Part shown: positions 9,766 to 18,184 of the stretch, one piece after another
Layout: each line of letters starts with the position of its first letter
Position numbering within the stretch: position 1 is the first letter of the stretch
NCBI GenBank assembly: GCA_034698045.1
Contig: JAQGAU010000455.1
Coordinates: 1 to 27,903 of the forward strand
Reading direction: 5' to 3'
From: Paramacrobiotus richtersi
Lineage: Eukaryota > Tardigrada > Eutardigrada > Parachela > Macrobiotidae
DNA: 27,903 nt
Made by a program: the position numbers and the translations under genes
Notes under the pieces: generated by a model
Told to the model about the DNA's origin: nothing
Seen by the model: only the letters and a program-made list of their open reading frames with translations
Database searches by the model: none

Positions 9766-11843
9766 ATGTATCGGTTTACATTATTCCGGTGCCATTCCGT
9801 GTTTGGATCCGGACAGCTGTTTTTCGTTTTTCTTGCGCTCATGCTTACATTACCAGGATCGGCACTAGAGCCCGGTCCGCCTCGAATAAAAGCTGGGTCG
9901 CGTGCAGCTTTCCGAAACGCTCGAGACGTGCTCATCAGTCCGCAGACCCAGTGCTTCTTAAGTTGTTTGGACACTGCTTGTTCTGGTTCTACTGCAATTC
10001 CCGGCAGCACCACTACCAGTACCACAGTCAGCACTACTACTGGTACTGGCACCACCACTACTAGTGGTACGACAACAACTGGTACGGGAACCACCACTAC
10101 TATTGACACGACAACAACTGGTACGGGAACGACAACCACTACCACTGATACGACTACTACTGGTACCTTTGGGGCTCCAGATTGCATTGGTAAGTACAAG
10201 TGCGTCCGCCGGTTGGTGTATCCCTTTGTAGTGGGACCCTTCAAAGGTGTGGGAGAGTACTGTAACACGGAATATTCCCCACTTACGTTGCAGTGTCCGC
10301 ATATCCGTACCAGCCACTTTATTCCCCTACAGCATGCAGTGAGATTATTCTTTATGCTTCCGTCACTGTAAGGCCGAAAAGTTTGGATGAACCGTCAGCT
10401 TATACTGAGTCATTACTGACATCATGGCTTTTTCCTAGGGTTGCACCTCGGTGTGGGGTAGATCACAAAGGGTTCACTTCGATCTCGAGGGGCTTCCATC
10501 GACATGCTTTGATACCTCGAACTATAATTCTTACAGTTATTACGACAGCTTTCCTACAACAATCATTTTCACCCCTGTTCGCGAAAACACCATTGTATGT
10601 GACGTGGGCCAGGGACTCAAGTATTCGGGAAATATTACCGCAACTGACGACAACTACTACCCACCTAAAAGACTAGCAACATGGAGCATAACGGTAAGAA
10701 AAGTGCTCGGATTCGTATGAATTTTAAATTTTGCTAATTAAGCAGTGCCAAGGTTTGTAGGTTGACACTACCGGTATGGAGCATTGCGTAGGGACCTATG
10801 TTTCGCAGCTCTATCCCAGATGTTTAGGTAATGACAAAATCTGGCTTTTTCTGAAGCTTCAAAGATCAGCTTTAAAAGATCAAACCACTAAGAAATGTAA
10901 TTTGTTTAGTCATGTTCGACATAATTTCCGGAAACCAGCAACCTTTCCGTCCGACAAGTTGTGGACGCACCGACCTTGCGCGCGCAGTATTGAATCCGGT
11001 ACGTACCCTGTCCAGGAGTTCATTCTAGTATGCCATCACACTGGAAACTTTCCGTACAAATTACAGTGCTAATGCGTAGCCGTTCTCAAGTACAGCTGTG
11101 CTTGAGAACGGCTACTTGTACGCATTAGCATTTTGATTTTTTGTACAGAGAGTTCCCAGTGTAACACAGGCTGCCCAAGTGGGGTCTCGATATTATACAT
11201 ACTCTACGTTAAGAAAAAATAATATGAATACACTATGGAAGGTGTGCTCATTTTAGAAAATTCCGCCTATAGACATCTAATACATCGTTATGCATACATG
11301 CCGCCAGACAAGCGTATATTTTTAGAATGTGCATACTGCTTTTGGAGGGTATACGCTTCGGAGGTTCTACAGTACAAATGTACTAACTAAAAATGTAAAA
11401 AGTTTGTCTGTACGTGTGCTAGGGGTGTGACTATTTCTCGAGCCTCACTGTTCGCTACGAACTTTCTGGATTCGAATCATGCTCAGCTGTGCAGTTTGCC
11501 GATGGAATCTTGTTTTTTGAAGTCGCGAATGGCAAAACGTGCAACATTACGTCCGCGCAGCAACATAAGGGTGTTCTGAAAGCATTCAACTCGTACAATG
11601 TGGAACTGTATGACAGCGGAGCATGGGCAACATGGCCGGACATAACGGTACGGTACAGATTTTAGAGTGTGATATGGTGATTTCATACAGTAACAGAAGA
11701 GTACGCGTAAATAAAAATAGGGTTTTCTACAGGTACCTTCAAAAACGGGTTCGAAAAAAATATGTAAAAAGGCAAATAACTTTCCTTATATATTGTGGGC
11801 GGAGTGTGTCTGCCTGTCAATGCCAGCATATACATTAATTTGA
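9766..11843 (+). CDS. Secreted threonine-rich (mucin-like) protein with CUB-like modules
   Basis: Exons 9766-10189, 10294-10367, 10439-10693, 11423-11647 and 11733-11843 join in frame to 362 residues. The start Met leads a hydrophobic segment (LFFVFLALMLTLPGSA), a probable signal peptide. It is followed by a short Cys-containing segment (QCFLSCLDTAC) and a Thr-rich stretch of about 50 residues with TTTTGTG repeats (10006-10164), likely O-glycosylated. The rest looks like consecutive degenerate CUB modules. A module start such as CDVGQGLKYSGNI...YYPP...TWSIT is followed after a phase-0 intron by GC..SLTVRYELSGFESC..., the module's second half. All later exons end in a Thr codon at phase 0 (ASVT, WSIT, WPDIT), so each intron falls mid-module. 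CUB assignment is by pattern and tentative; extracellular location is well supported. The long Val-rich ORF opposite the Thr stretch is its antisense shadow. Confidence 0.6.
10761..11072 (+). CDS. Alternative terminal exon of the Thr-rich/CUB-like gene
   Basis: After acceptor TTTGTAG, 104 codons are open in phase 0 and compatible with the WSIT-ending exon at 10693. The start VDTTGMEHC resembles the VPSKTGSKKIC start of the 11733 terminal exon, so exon 10439-10693 could splice to either. The exon is Cys-containing and ends KLQC-stop. A donor-like TTAG|GTAATG at 10828 means only 10761-10827 may be used. Whether it is used is inference from phase and similarity. Confidence 0.4.
   Translation, partial: VDTTGMEHCVGTYVSQLYPRCLGNDKIWLFLKLQRSALKDQTTKKCNLFSHVRHNFRKPATFPSDKLWTHRPCARSIESGTYPVQEFILVCHHTGNFPYKLQC
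11067..11130. repeat. Near-perfect hairpin, 24-bp stem with 6-nt bulge
   Basis: TGCTAATGCGTAGCCGTTCT (11067 onward, arm to 11090) is complemented by 11101-11130, with six extra bases in the right arm and a 10-nt loop. The flanks GTACAAATTACAG and TTTTGATTTTTTGTAC extend it weakly. The alternative stop codon at 11070-11072 lies in the left arm. Confidence 0.8.
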
Positions 11844-11990
11844 AGCTTACTTGTGCAGTAACGTTACTATAGAACAAACTTACTGAGGCACGATGTAATT
11901 TAATACGAGTTCTTAACGTTTGGTTTACGATTATACAACCCAGTCTTTATTTTTACACCCATGAAAATCAGTTGAACGATTATTATGTAG

Positions 11991-12116
11991 CTGCTTACTG
12001 GAGGGATACAGTCGTGTCCTCCCATTTGGAGTGGATCGGTCACCACAACTGTAACCACCACCAGTACTTCCACTACCACCGGCACTACCACAACCACTAC
12101 AATGACCACAACGTGA
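11991..12116 (+). CDS. Orphan threonine-rich exon (SCPPIW..VTTT..)
   Basis: After TATGTAG the frame reads GGIQSCPPIWSGSV and then a run of 24 almost pure Thr codons (12042-12113), with interspersed Ser, Val, Gly and Met, before TGA. Composition and codon pattern (ACC/ACA/ACT) match the Thr stretch of the 9766 gene. It could be a further exon of that gene or the start of a duplicated neighbour; a GTGACC at the end could act as a donor. Confidence 0.35.
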   Translation: MLTGGIQSCPPIWSGSVTTTVTTTSTSTTTGTTTTTTMTTT

Positions 12117-12457
12117 CCTTGTGAAGACTTCTATACGTTTTTAATGAGGATAATACAAGTGTTGTTGTGTGCTTTTGTATCTTACCTGCAAAAATGGGAC
12201 TGGGTTCAGTACAGAAGCAAATATCTGTGACTTAAATGAAGTGCTAAAAAACTGTCTCTTTTGCTACAGTACCATGCCACGATGGTAACGGAGCGGCAGG
12301 AAGGTTCTTTGTTTGATTTGCATGAAAAGCGGAGACTACTAAGCGGAGAACACTGAATATTAATGCAATAATTAGATGCAGCATAACGATGAAAATAGTA
12401 AAGCCAGTATTTACACTGTATATAAGATACAGAAAGCTTCGTCTTGTTGGAATGCAC

Positions 12458-12499
12458 GACTTGTTGTGCACGTTGACTTATATGACTTGTTGTGCACGT
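12458..12499. repeat. 16-bp direct repeat
   Basis: GACTTGTTGTGCACGT occurs at 12458-12473 and again at 12484-12499, exactly, separated by 10 bp. Confidence 0.85.
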
Positions 12500-12961
12500 G
12501 CTTTAATAAGTGTACACTGAAAGGTTAAAAATACCATAAGCCACTTGCCCCTGGATTTCTACTACACATCACCGTCCCGTGGCTCGCTGCCATAAGCGGT
12601 CTTAAATTCTGTGTTACGACGTCTGATTATGATCATCGCATGAGTACTGAATCTACATAGTAAAGGTTACGCACGTGCTGGCGATTGGCCAAGCCAGGAA
12701 GCTAGGTGCCACTTACTGACGGCTGTTTTTCGCTGCATTTTCGCCAACGACTGCATCGTTTCTTGGCCCTTCAGTTTCGTTTCCAGAAATGATGATGATT
12801 ATGCAATCCATGTGGATCGTTATGGCCATAAGTATCACGTGGAGCTATATTAGGTGGTTTTCTGCACTGTATAGGGCGCTGCTGACAGTGGTTGATAAGG
12901 CACCACACGGTTTCGTGCTCAAACGTCAGTCGGAAGCACATGATCGAGGCATTTTTTGCAG

Positions 12962-13141
12962 GTCTCAAAGTTTTCTATTTATCGAGCTCCACAAACTGGC
13001 TATGCGCATGCATGGCAGTATATATACGCACGGGACAGGTTTAACTTTTCTTTGGACGAATTCGGTGATCTGCATATAACAGATGAGCAACGGTCGTTAA
13101 ACGTTCGCTTACGCCCATTGACGGTCTTTCGTACCGTCACG
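12962..13141 (+). CDS. Candidate exon of a further CUB-like gene
   Basis: It runs from acceptor TTTTTTGCAG to ACG|GTAAAG, 60 codons, phase 0 on both sides. The frame is rich in aromatic and charged residues (FSIYRAPQTGYAHAWQYIY ... LTVFRTVT). Like the exons at 10693, 11647 and 14007 it ends in a Thr codon ACG directly before GT. That shared exon style places it in the same family as the 9766 gene. Confidence 0.4.
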
Positions 13142-13242
13142 GTAAAGTATTCCAACAATTAATCCAGATCCATGTATTTGGCTTTAGATTAAAGAGCTAC
13201 GCAGAAACCAAACAAACAAAAACACCTCTGCAACACAAACAG

Positions 13243-13464
13243 CGCTTGGTTGCTAATAATACATGTATATCCACTGATTCCACTCCCGTGCTCTCATACC
13301 GATCACCAGTTAAAATTTATCATTGTGCGTTTAAAAATCTGCAAAACATTTTTCGAACCAATTCTTCTGAAACTTGCCCGGAAAATGCCTGTGTAATTGT
13401 ACACGAGGAAAATGGTGAACCAAAGCTTTTCGACATTTTCCAGAAACTGAAATATAATTTTTAA
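13243..13464 (+). CDS. Candidate terminal exon of a further CUB-like gene
   Basis: After acceptor ACACAAACAG, 73 codons are open in phase 0 and so compatible with 12962-13141. The frame reads RLVANNTCIS..., has four Cys (NNTC, IYHC, ETC, NAC) and a segment CVIVHEENGEPKLF that could be a CUB-like strand pair. It stops at TAA. Joining to 12962-13141 is inferred from phase and proximity. Confidence 0.35.
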   Translation, partial: RLVANNTCISTDSTPVLSYRSPVKIYHCAFKNLQNIFRTNSSETCPENACVIVHEENGEPKLFDIFQKLKYNF

Positions 13465-13680
13465 AGAGTAAAAATTATTTTGAAATTTCACAGTGATGCT
13501 GTTAAGCTGGTTTCGGTACATAAGCGTTCTTATGTTCATATGCATTTTCCTTGCAAGTTTTAGAGAATCCTGCATAACGAGAATTTTAATACACGAGTTT
13601 TTGTGTAAAGTTTTCAAGGGATTGCACAACAGCCTGTGATGCTGCGCATAGATCGTCGTTTTCTTTGCTTTGTTTCTCAG

Positions 13681-13790
13681 ACGGGGCTGGCGCAAATCTC
13701 AAGTATAACGTGATCAAACCAACAGCCACTCGCCTTACAGTTTTTCTTGACGATGGCAAAAAATTCACCATTTATTCTTTGTGTTCATGA
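13681..13790 (+). CDS. Candidate exon (GAGANLKYNV...DDGKKFTIY)
   Basis: After acceptor TTTGTTTCTCAG two bases precede an open frame GAGANLKYNVIKPTATRLTV then FLDDGKKFTIYSLCS-stop. The beta-strand-like alternation fits the neighbouring modules. The incoming phase does not match the 13243 exon if that one is terminal, so its gene is unknown. Confidence 0.25.
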
Positions 13791-13926
13791 TACACATCGG
13801 AAAAAGAAATATAGGCTATACGCTTTTTCACTCCGGTGAGAAAGGCGGTAGGTCTGCGTAATTAATTGCCCAGACTTGCCGCTTTCGTTACATTGTAATA
13901 TTTTCCGAAGCGACCAAAATTTTCAG

Positions 13927-14007
13927 ATTTTTGAAAAGTATGGTTCAGTTGGACATACGACATACAACTATCCCGTCACACATTTTAAAAACAGTATTTC
14001 TTTCACG
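13927..14007 (+). CDS. Candidate half-module exon ending ISFT
   Basis: It lies between acceptor TTTTCAG and ACG|GTACAG, 27 codons, phase 0 on both sides. The frame reads IFEKYGSVGHTTYNYPVTHF then KNSISFT, closely resembling a CUB-like first half ending in a Thr codon. A phase-0 exon NVCVPQCSGSYLQRKAVR-stop (14101-14157) or read-through to VQPCTDCK-stop could follow. Confidence 0.35.
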
Positions 14008-14152
14008 GTACAGCCGTGTACCGACTGCAAATGAAGGGGGAATGCGCTTTCAATACACGATTAAAGTTACGTGCAACAGCGACAGAGCTTGGTTTTACAG
14101 AACGTCTGTGTTCCCCAGTGCTCTGGTTCCTATTTGCAGCGAAAGGCCGTTC

Positions 14153-14445
14153 GATGACGCACAAAAGTAGGCGCAGTCTTTGTTGTCCAATAATTTGGGG
14201 AAACCAAATAGGAAACCCCAAACTACAAAAATACACAGTTCTCACGGTAAATGAACCATCATTATCGTATTGTTTAGGCGGAGCTTCAACTTATAAACAG
14301 TCTTGTGTGTAGCCAGAGATGACGCGCAAAAGTGTATGCTGTCCAACAATTTATGGAAATAATAAGAAATCTCAACTACGCAGATGTACAGTTTTCAGGG
14401 CAAGTAAACCTTTATTATCATGTTTTCTTCCATACACTCGTATTG
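14153..14445. repeat. Tandem duplication, unit about 165 bp
   Basis: GATGACGCACAAAAGT (14153) recurs as GATGACGCGCAAAAGT (14318). Both are followed by matching words: CTGTCCAACAATTT.TGG/TTGTCCAATAATTTGGG, AACT-AC, TACACAGTTCTCACGG/TGTACAGTTTTCAGGG, GTAAA, ATTATC.T. The second copy is shorter. Confidence 0.7.
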
Positions 14446-14903
14446 CCGCGAACTGAAATGAGTATGTTACATTTATCACGTGCCGGATAGAAGGCCACAT
14501 CACGTCATCCCTGGATCAGCCGCAAATCGTACACAAACGGGTCTGCGCAGTTGCAGGCAATCGGGGATAAGTGGCACCGGGCCTATTCCCGGGTTATAAT
14601 AACCCGTTGTCAATGTAGCCAAGCGGCGACATTGATCACACTTAGCGACAATCAGCCGCTGCAGCTAACCGCCCCATGATGAGGATTGTCCGTGTACGGG
14701 CTGCGTCAAGTGGTCAGTAATATCCGATTGATTGAATGATTATCTGCATGTTCCCTTTAAACCACTCCACGTGCTATTTAACTGCAATCACTCGACCACT
14801 GATTGTCGTATTTGCCAGTAGGATGCACGTTTCTGGCTTAATTTAGATCATCCAAGAACAGCCAAATTGCAGTTGTGACGAGCCATTTTGTTGATTGGGG
14901 TTG
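14446..14903 (+). promoter_or_regulatory. Upstream region of the rough-like gene
   Basis: No ORF of note. It holds a 17-bp palindrome CGGGTTATAATAACCCG (14590-14606), a stem CAATGT/ACATTG just downstream, and a run TGATTGAATGATTATC-like near 14725-14745 that contains homeodomain/PBC-type TGAT and ATTA cores. Regulatory use is inference from position. Confidence 0.3.
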
Positions 14904-14911
14904 TATATAAA
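14904..14911 (+). promoter_or_regulatory. TATA box of the rough-like homeobox gene
   Basis: TATATAAA lies 45 nt before the ATG at 14956. A start site near 14935 (TTAGCCAGTT) gives a very short 5' UTR of about 20 nt. Confidence 0.65.
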
Positions 14912-14955
14912 CCTCTTCTCCTCCGATCTGTTAGCCAGTTGAAGTAAACAGCACA

Positions 14956-16548
14956 ATGGATACTTCGAAAACGGAATACGAATCTTCGCAGAAGGAAGGT
15001 GCTCAGTGTTCTTATTCCACTATGTTTTCTTCATCTTCGAGTTCCTCGTTGAGTTCGGGATCTATTTCTCCCAAGGAGCATAAGACGTTTCGCAATTGGA
15101 TGGTCGAGGCGGACAACGAAACCGCCGAGGATAAGTCGTTTAGCAGTGACCTTGAGTCATCGCTACCTTCTCCATCCAATCTACCATTTTGTAAGTACTT
15201 TTCTTCTGCTGATGCTAGTTACATATCCCTTTGCAGGTAATCACGTCAGTTACGAACAAACAATACGGCCCTTATGCTGTACAGGTAACGGTATCTATAT
15301 GAGCAGTGATTATCTTCTTGCATGATTGCCTGCAAAACTGCAGATTTACTGTATTATTAGAAACAGACGCCGTTCTGCACAGTTGTTTTGGATCATACTG
15401 TAAAACGTTAGTTTTGATATCAAGGCAGCATATTTTTTGTAAATTTCTGGCGTAATAATATTCAGTATGGATTGGCTTATACAGAGCAGCTAATGACCCC
15501 TGTTTCCCTGTTTGTTTTTTGTTAACACAGTATCAGTACATTCATTGAATTCTGAGCATAGGTTTGAAACGTTGTATAATTTAGTTCCGCGTAAACGTCG
15601 CGAATCGCGCAAAGAACGCCGTGCCCGTACCACCTTCACCAGTCAGCAGACTCAGGTGCTGGAAGTCGAATACCGTCGCTCGGAATACATTAGCCGACCG
15701 CGACGCTACGAATTAGCCACCCAACTCAATCTCAAAGAAGTCCAGATTAAGATTTGGTACCAGAACCGTCGCGCTAAAGATAAACGTATCGAGAAGGCTT
15801 CATGGGACCGACAGTACCGGTGAGTAAACGGTTCTATAGGATCTGAAAATCGTTCACATAAGTGACCTTATATAAAAACAGCCGTTGTTACCCCTAATCG
15901 CTGCATATGAAAGCACGGTTATAATACTATTCTAATTCAATCTGTATGAGTAAAATGATTTGCGCACCACTGGTATTATCATTTCTTACTCAAATTTGAT
16001 AGCGATTTATGAAAAAAGAGTCTATTCAGTTTAAGCTAAGAATATCCATTGAGTATTATGTTATGGCTAATTATTGGATTGGTCAAAAAAACCTCGTCAG
16101 TATAGTAATGGGACAGCTGACTGCGCAATGATATCATTTATAATCCCTCTCTGAGTAGTCCTTCCCTTGAAAAGCGATTATCAAAACAGTCGAATGATAC
16201 AAAGGAAATGATTACCAGTGCGTGCAGTGTGATGTCAAGTTGTTATTGCACCAGCCAATGATAACTACGTGTTTAATAACAGCAATTTCCGTTTTCTGTC
16301 CTAGCAGCTGTCTGGGCCTGATGGCAGTGGCAGCGGCCGGTCAGTTTCCCGCTGCAGTATCCCCCTCATCAAGTGTCAATTATCGTCAGTTACTGGCTAA
16401 CAATACACCACCGCATCCGCTACTCTTCCCCACTTCCCCCAATACCACTCTCCCCTTTTCCTTTCCCTTCCTGGCCCAGATGCAGATGGCTGCCACTCGA
16501 ATGCCCAGCGCGCACTTTGGCGATAAGGAGAAACTCAAGGCCAACTAG
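14956..16548 (+). CDS. ro: Rough-like homeodomain transcription factor
   Basis: Core exons 14956-15190, 15531-15819 and 16305-16548 join in frame to 255 residues. Residues 1-78 are Ser-rich and acidic. The homeodomain spans about residues 107-166 (E107 = position 1): R5, F8, [17 protein letters not shown], then [20 protein letters not shown]. The [22 protein letters not shown] and following DxxYR blocks are diagnostic of arthropod Rough. Q50 and N51 predict binding to TAAT-core sites in the nucleus. Position 49, almost always Phe in WFQNRR, is Tyr, and position 20 is Tyr instead of Phe. The C-terminus is rich in Pro, Phe and Ala ([15 protein letters not shown]), a likely regulatory segment. 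In insects Rough patterns photoreceptors; the role here is unknown. An optional 48-nt exon is listed separately. The start codon is supported by the TATA box just upstream. Confidence 0.9.
15237..15284 (+). CDS. Possible 48-nt cassette exon of the rough-like gene
   Basis: It is flanked by CCCTTTGCAG and ACAG|GTAACG. The 48 nt are a multiple of three and preserve phase 1 on both sides. Insertion adds [16 protein letters not shown] between Phe78 and the Val that replaces Leu79, with no stop. The intron before it would be only 46 nt, near the lower limit, so it may be a rarely used or decoy exon. Confidence 0.35.
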
Positions 16549-16814
16549 AATGACGAAGGAAAGAGATGTGTATTGTATATTCATTTACATGCAGTTGATT
16601 AGGCAATCAAGTCAAAATGGTTTCTTTTCTTTTCATGTATTGATATTCTGAATAGACACGAAAACGTTTGCTATGCAAACTGTTCTTAGTTGAGTCGCGT
16701 TAATTCTTTGTTGCCATGTTCATCAACACTGAGCTGAATGCATTCTTTGCAGTATTGACTGAATGTTGTTTCCAATCCAATACGTTCACAGACCCCCCAA
16801 CCCGACAAGTACCC

Positions 16815-16820
16815 AATAAA
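16815..16820 (+). terminator. Poly(A) signal of the rough-like gene
   Basis: AATAAA lies 267 nt after the stop codon, the first such hexamer in the 3' flank. Confidence 0.5.
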
Positions 16821-16829
16821 ATATCATGT

Positions 16830-17471
16830 TGTACCGGAAGAAGAAGCCTTGTGATTCACCTCATCTCTATCAATTAACAGCTTTATCAGCATCTAACAAT
16901 TAAGCTATGTATCAAAACTCAGGGCATCATATTCGTACAAATAGGAGACAAATCTGAGGATGTTGCACTAAAATAATGTCTTCACCATCAAAGATTGTAC
17001 CTTCCAGTGTAAACTGTGTAATTCGAAGCGGAGACCGGACAGACATGTGTTTCGCAGATATTTACTGCTCTCGTTTCCACATCAGTCTATATGCGATGAA
17101 GGGTGTACAACGTCAGCACCGTTTGAAACATCCGCAAAAAGAAAAAGTTGATCTGATGGTCAGAACATTTAGCGTAGTACTGTATATTCAGCTTACTTGT
17201 TAGTCCCGTATTTTTACGAATATGCTGTTTTGGATAGTTTACGTATTTACGGTGACGTTTACACATTCATACACAAGTACAAACAAGCTGCAGCTGCGAA
17301 CCGTTGGTCAGCGACATGAGAAGCATATAAAGCAAAGCCGGTGAAATGGGATGATAACTTTTTTGTCGAATATCTTATCAATGCAAATATCAACGAATAT
17401 CAATGCCACGCCTGATGTTTCTGTTGTTTCCAGCTCACATGCATGTTTTCCTGTGATCTTATAATTAGCTC
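16830..17471. other. Intergenic; no gene recognised
   Basis: Only short unsupported ORFs, the longest at 16976-17203 with no domain or splice partner. Confidence 0.4.
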
Positions 17472-18184
17472 TTAGGCGCGATTCAAGTATTACGTAACAG
17501 CGGGGGGTAGGTGGGTGGTGTCGCGATTTTGTGACAAAATGTTACATGGGTAGGGGGGTACTTTCGAGAAGCGTTACGTAGCAAATCGCTTTTAAATTAA
17601 ATATTTTTAACTTTATTTTTGATCCGGTTGGAATTAGGTGAGCTTTACCATTCTATTATGATTAAATTTAATGCCGTCCAAAAACAAAATTCCCTTTCTA
17701 TGTACTTCTCCTATCAGTTTAATGAGGTATTGTTAATTATTATGTATTGGGCAAAAGCCGCCGATACAAAAAAATAATTTAGTAAATAATAAATATGAAT
17801 AAAAAAACGGTTAATAACTAATAAGATAATGAACAAAAATATTTGTTAATTATATCGTAAAATTGAATGTTTTCTGTGATGTTGAGGAGGAGTTGAGAAG
17901 TTAAATGTCCAACAGATCACGAGAAAAAAGTATAAGAAGTTTGTGGCGGTATAGGCAGAAAGTGCACAGATGGCTGTGAAAAAACGCAAACATTTTGTAG
18001 TGTAATATCCGAAATAAAATTTGATTGTAAAAAATTTTTTGTTGTTTGAGGGGGTGGGTAGTCCTCAAATTTGTTACGTATCGAAAGGGTAGGGGCACAT
18101 GGCCGTTACTACTTGTTACAAGGGTGGGTAGGTGGGCCGAAAAACCCGGTTTTTCGTATTACGTAATACTTGAATCGCGCCTTA
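17472..18184. mobile_element. 707-bp MITE, TTA target-site duplication
   Basis: Terminal inverted repeats are GGCGCGATTCAAGTATTACG at 17475 and the complement ending at 18181, perfect for at least 23 bp (through GTAA), flanked by TTA at 17472-17474 and 18182-18184. Subterminal G-rich blocks (GGGTAGGTGGG and similar) occur inside both ends, and TTGTTACGTATCGAAAGGGTAGGGG mirrors the left side. The core is A/T-rich without a transposase. A 3-bp T-A-type duplication and a GG-starting terminus suit the PIF/Harbinger group, but that placement is tentative. Confidence 0.85.

Noticed and set aside
9714..10268. 184-codon minus-strand ORF rich in Val
   Set aside because: It is the antisense of the Thr-rich tract (ACN read as NGT), with no splice or promoter support.
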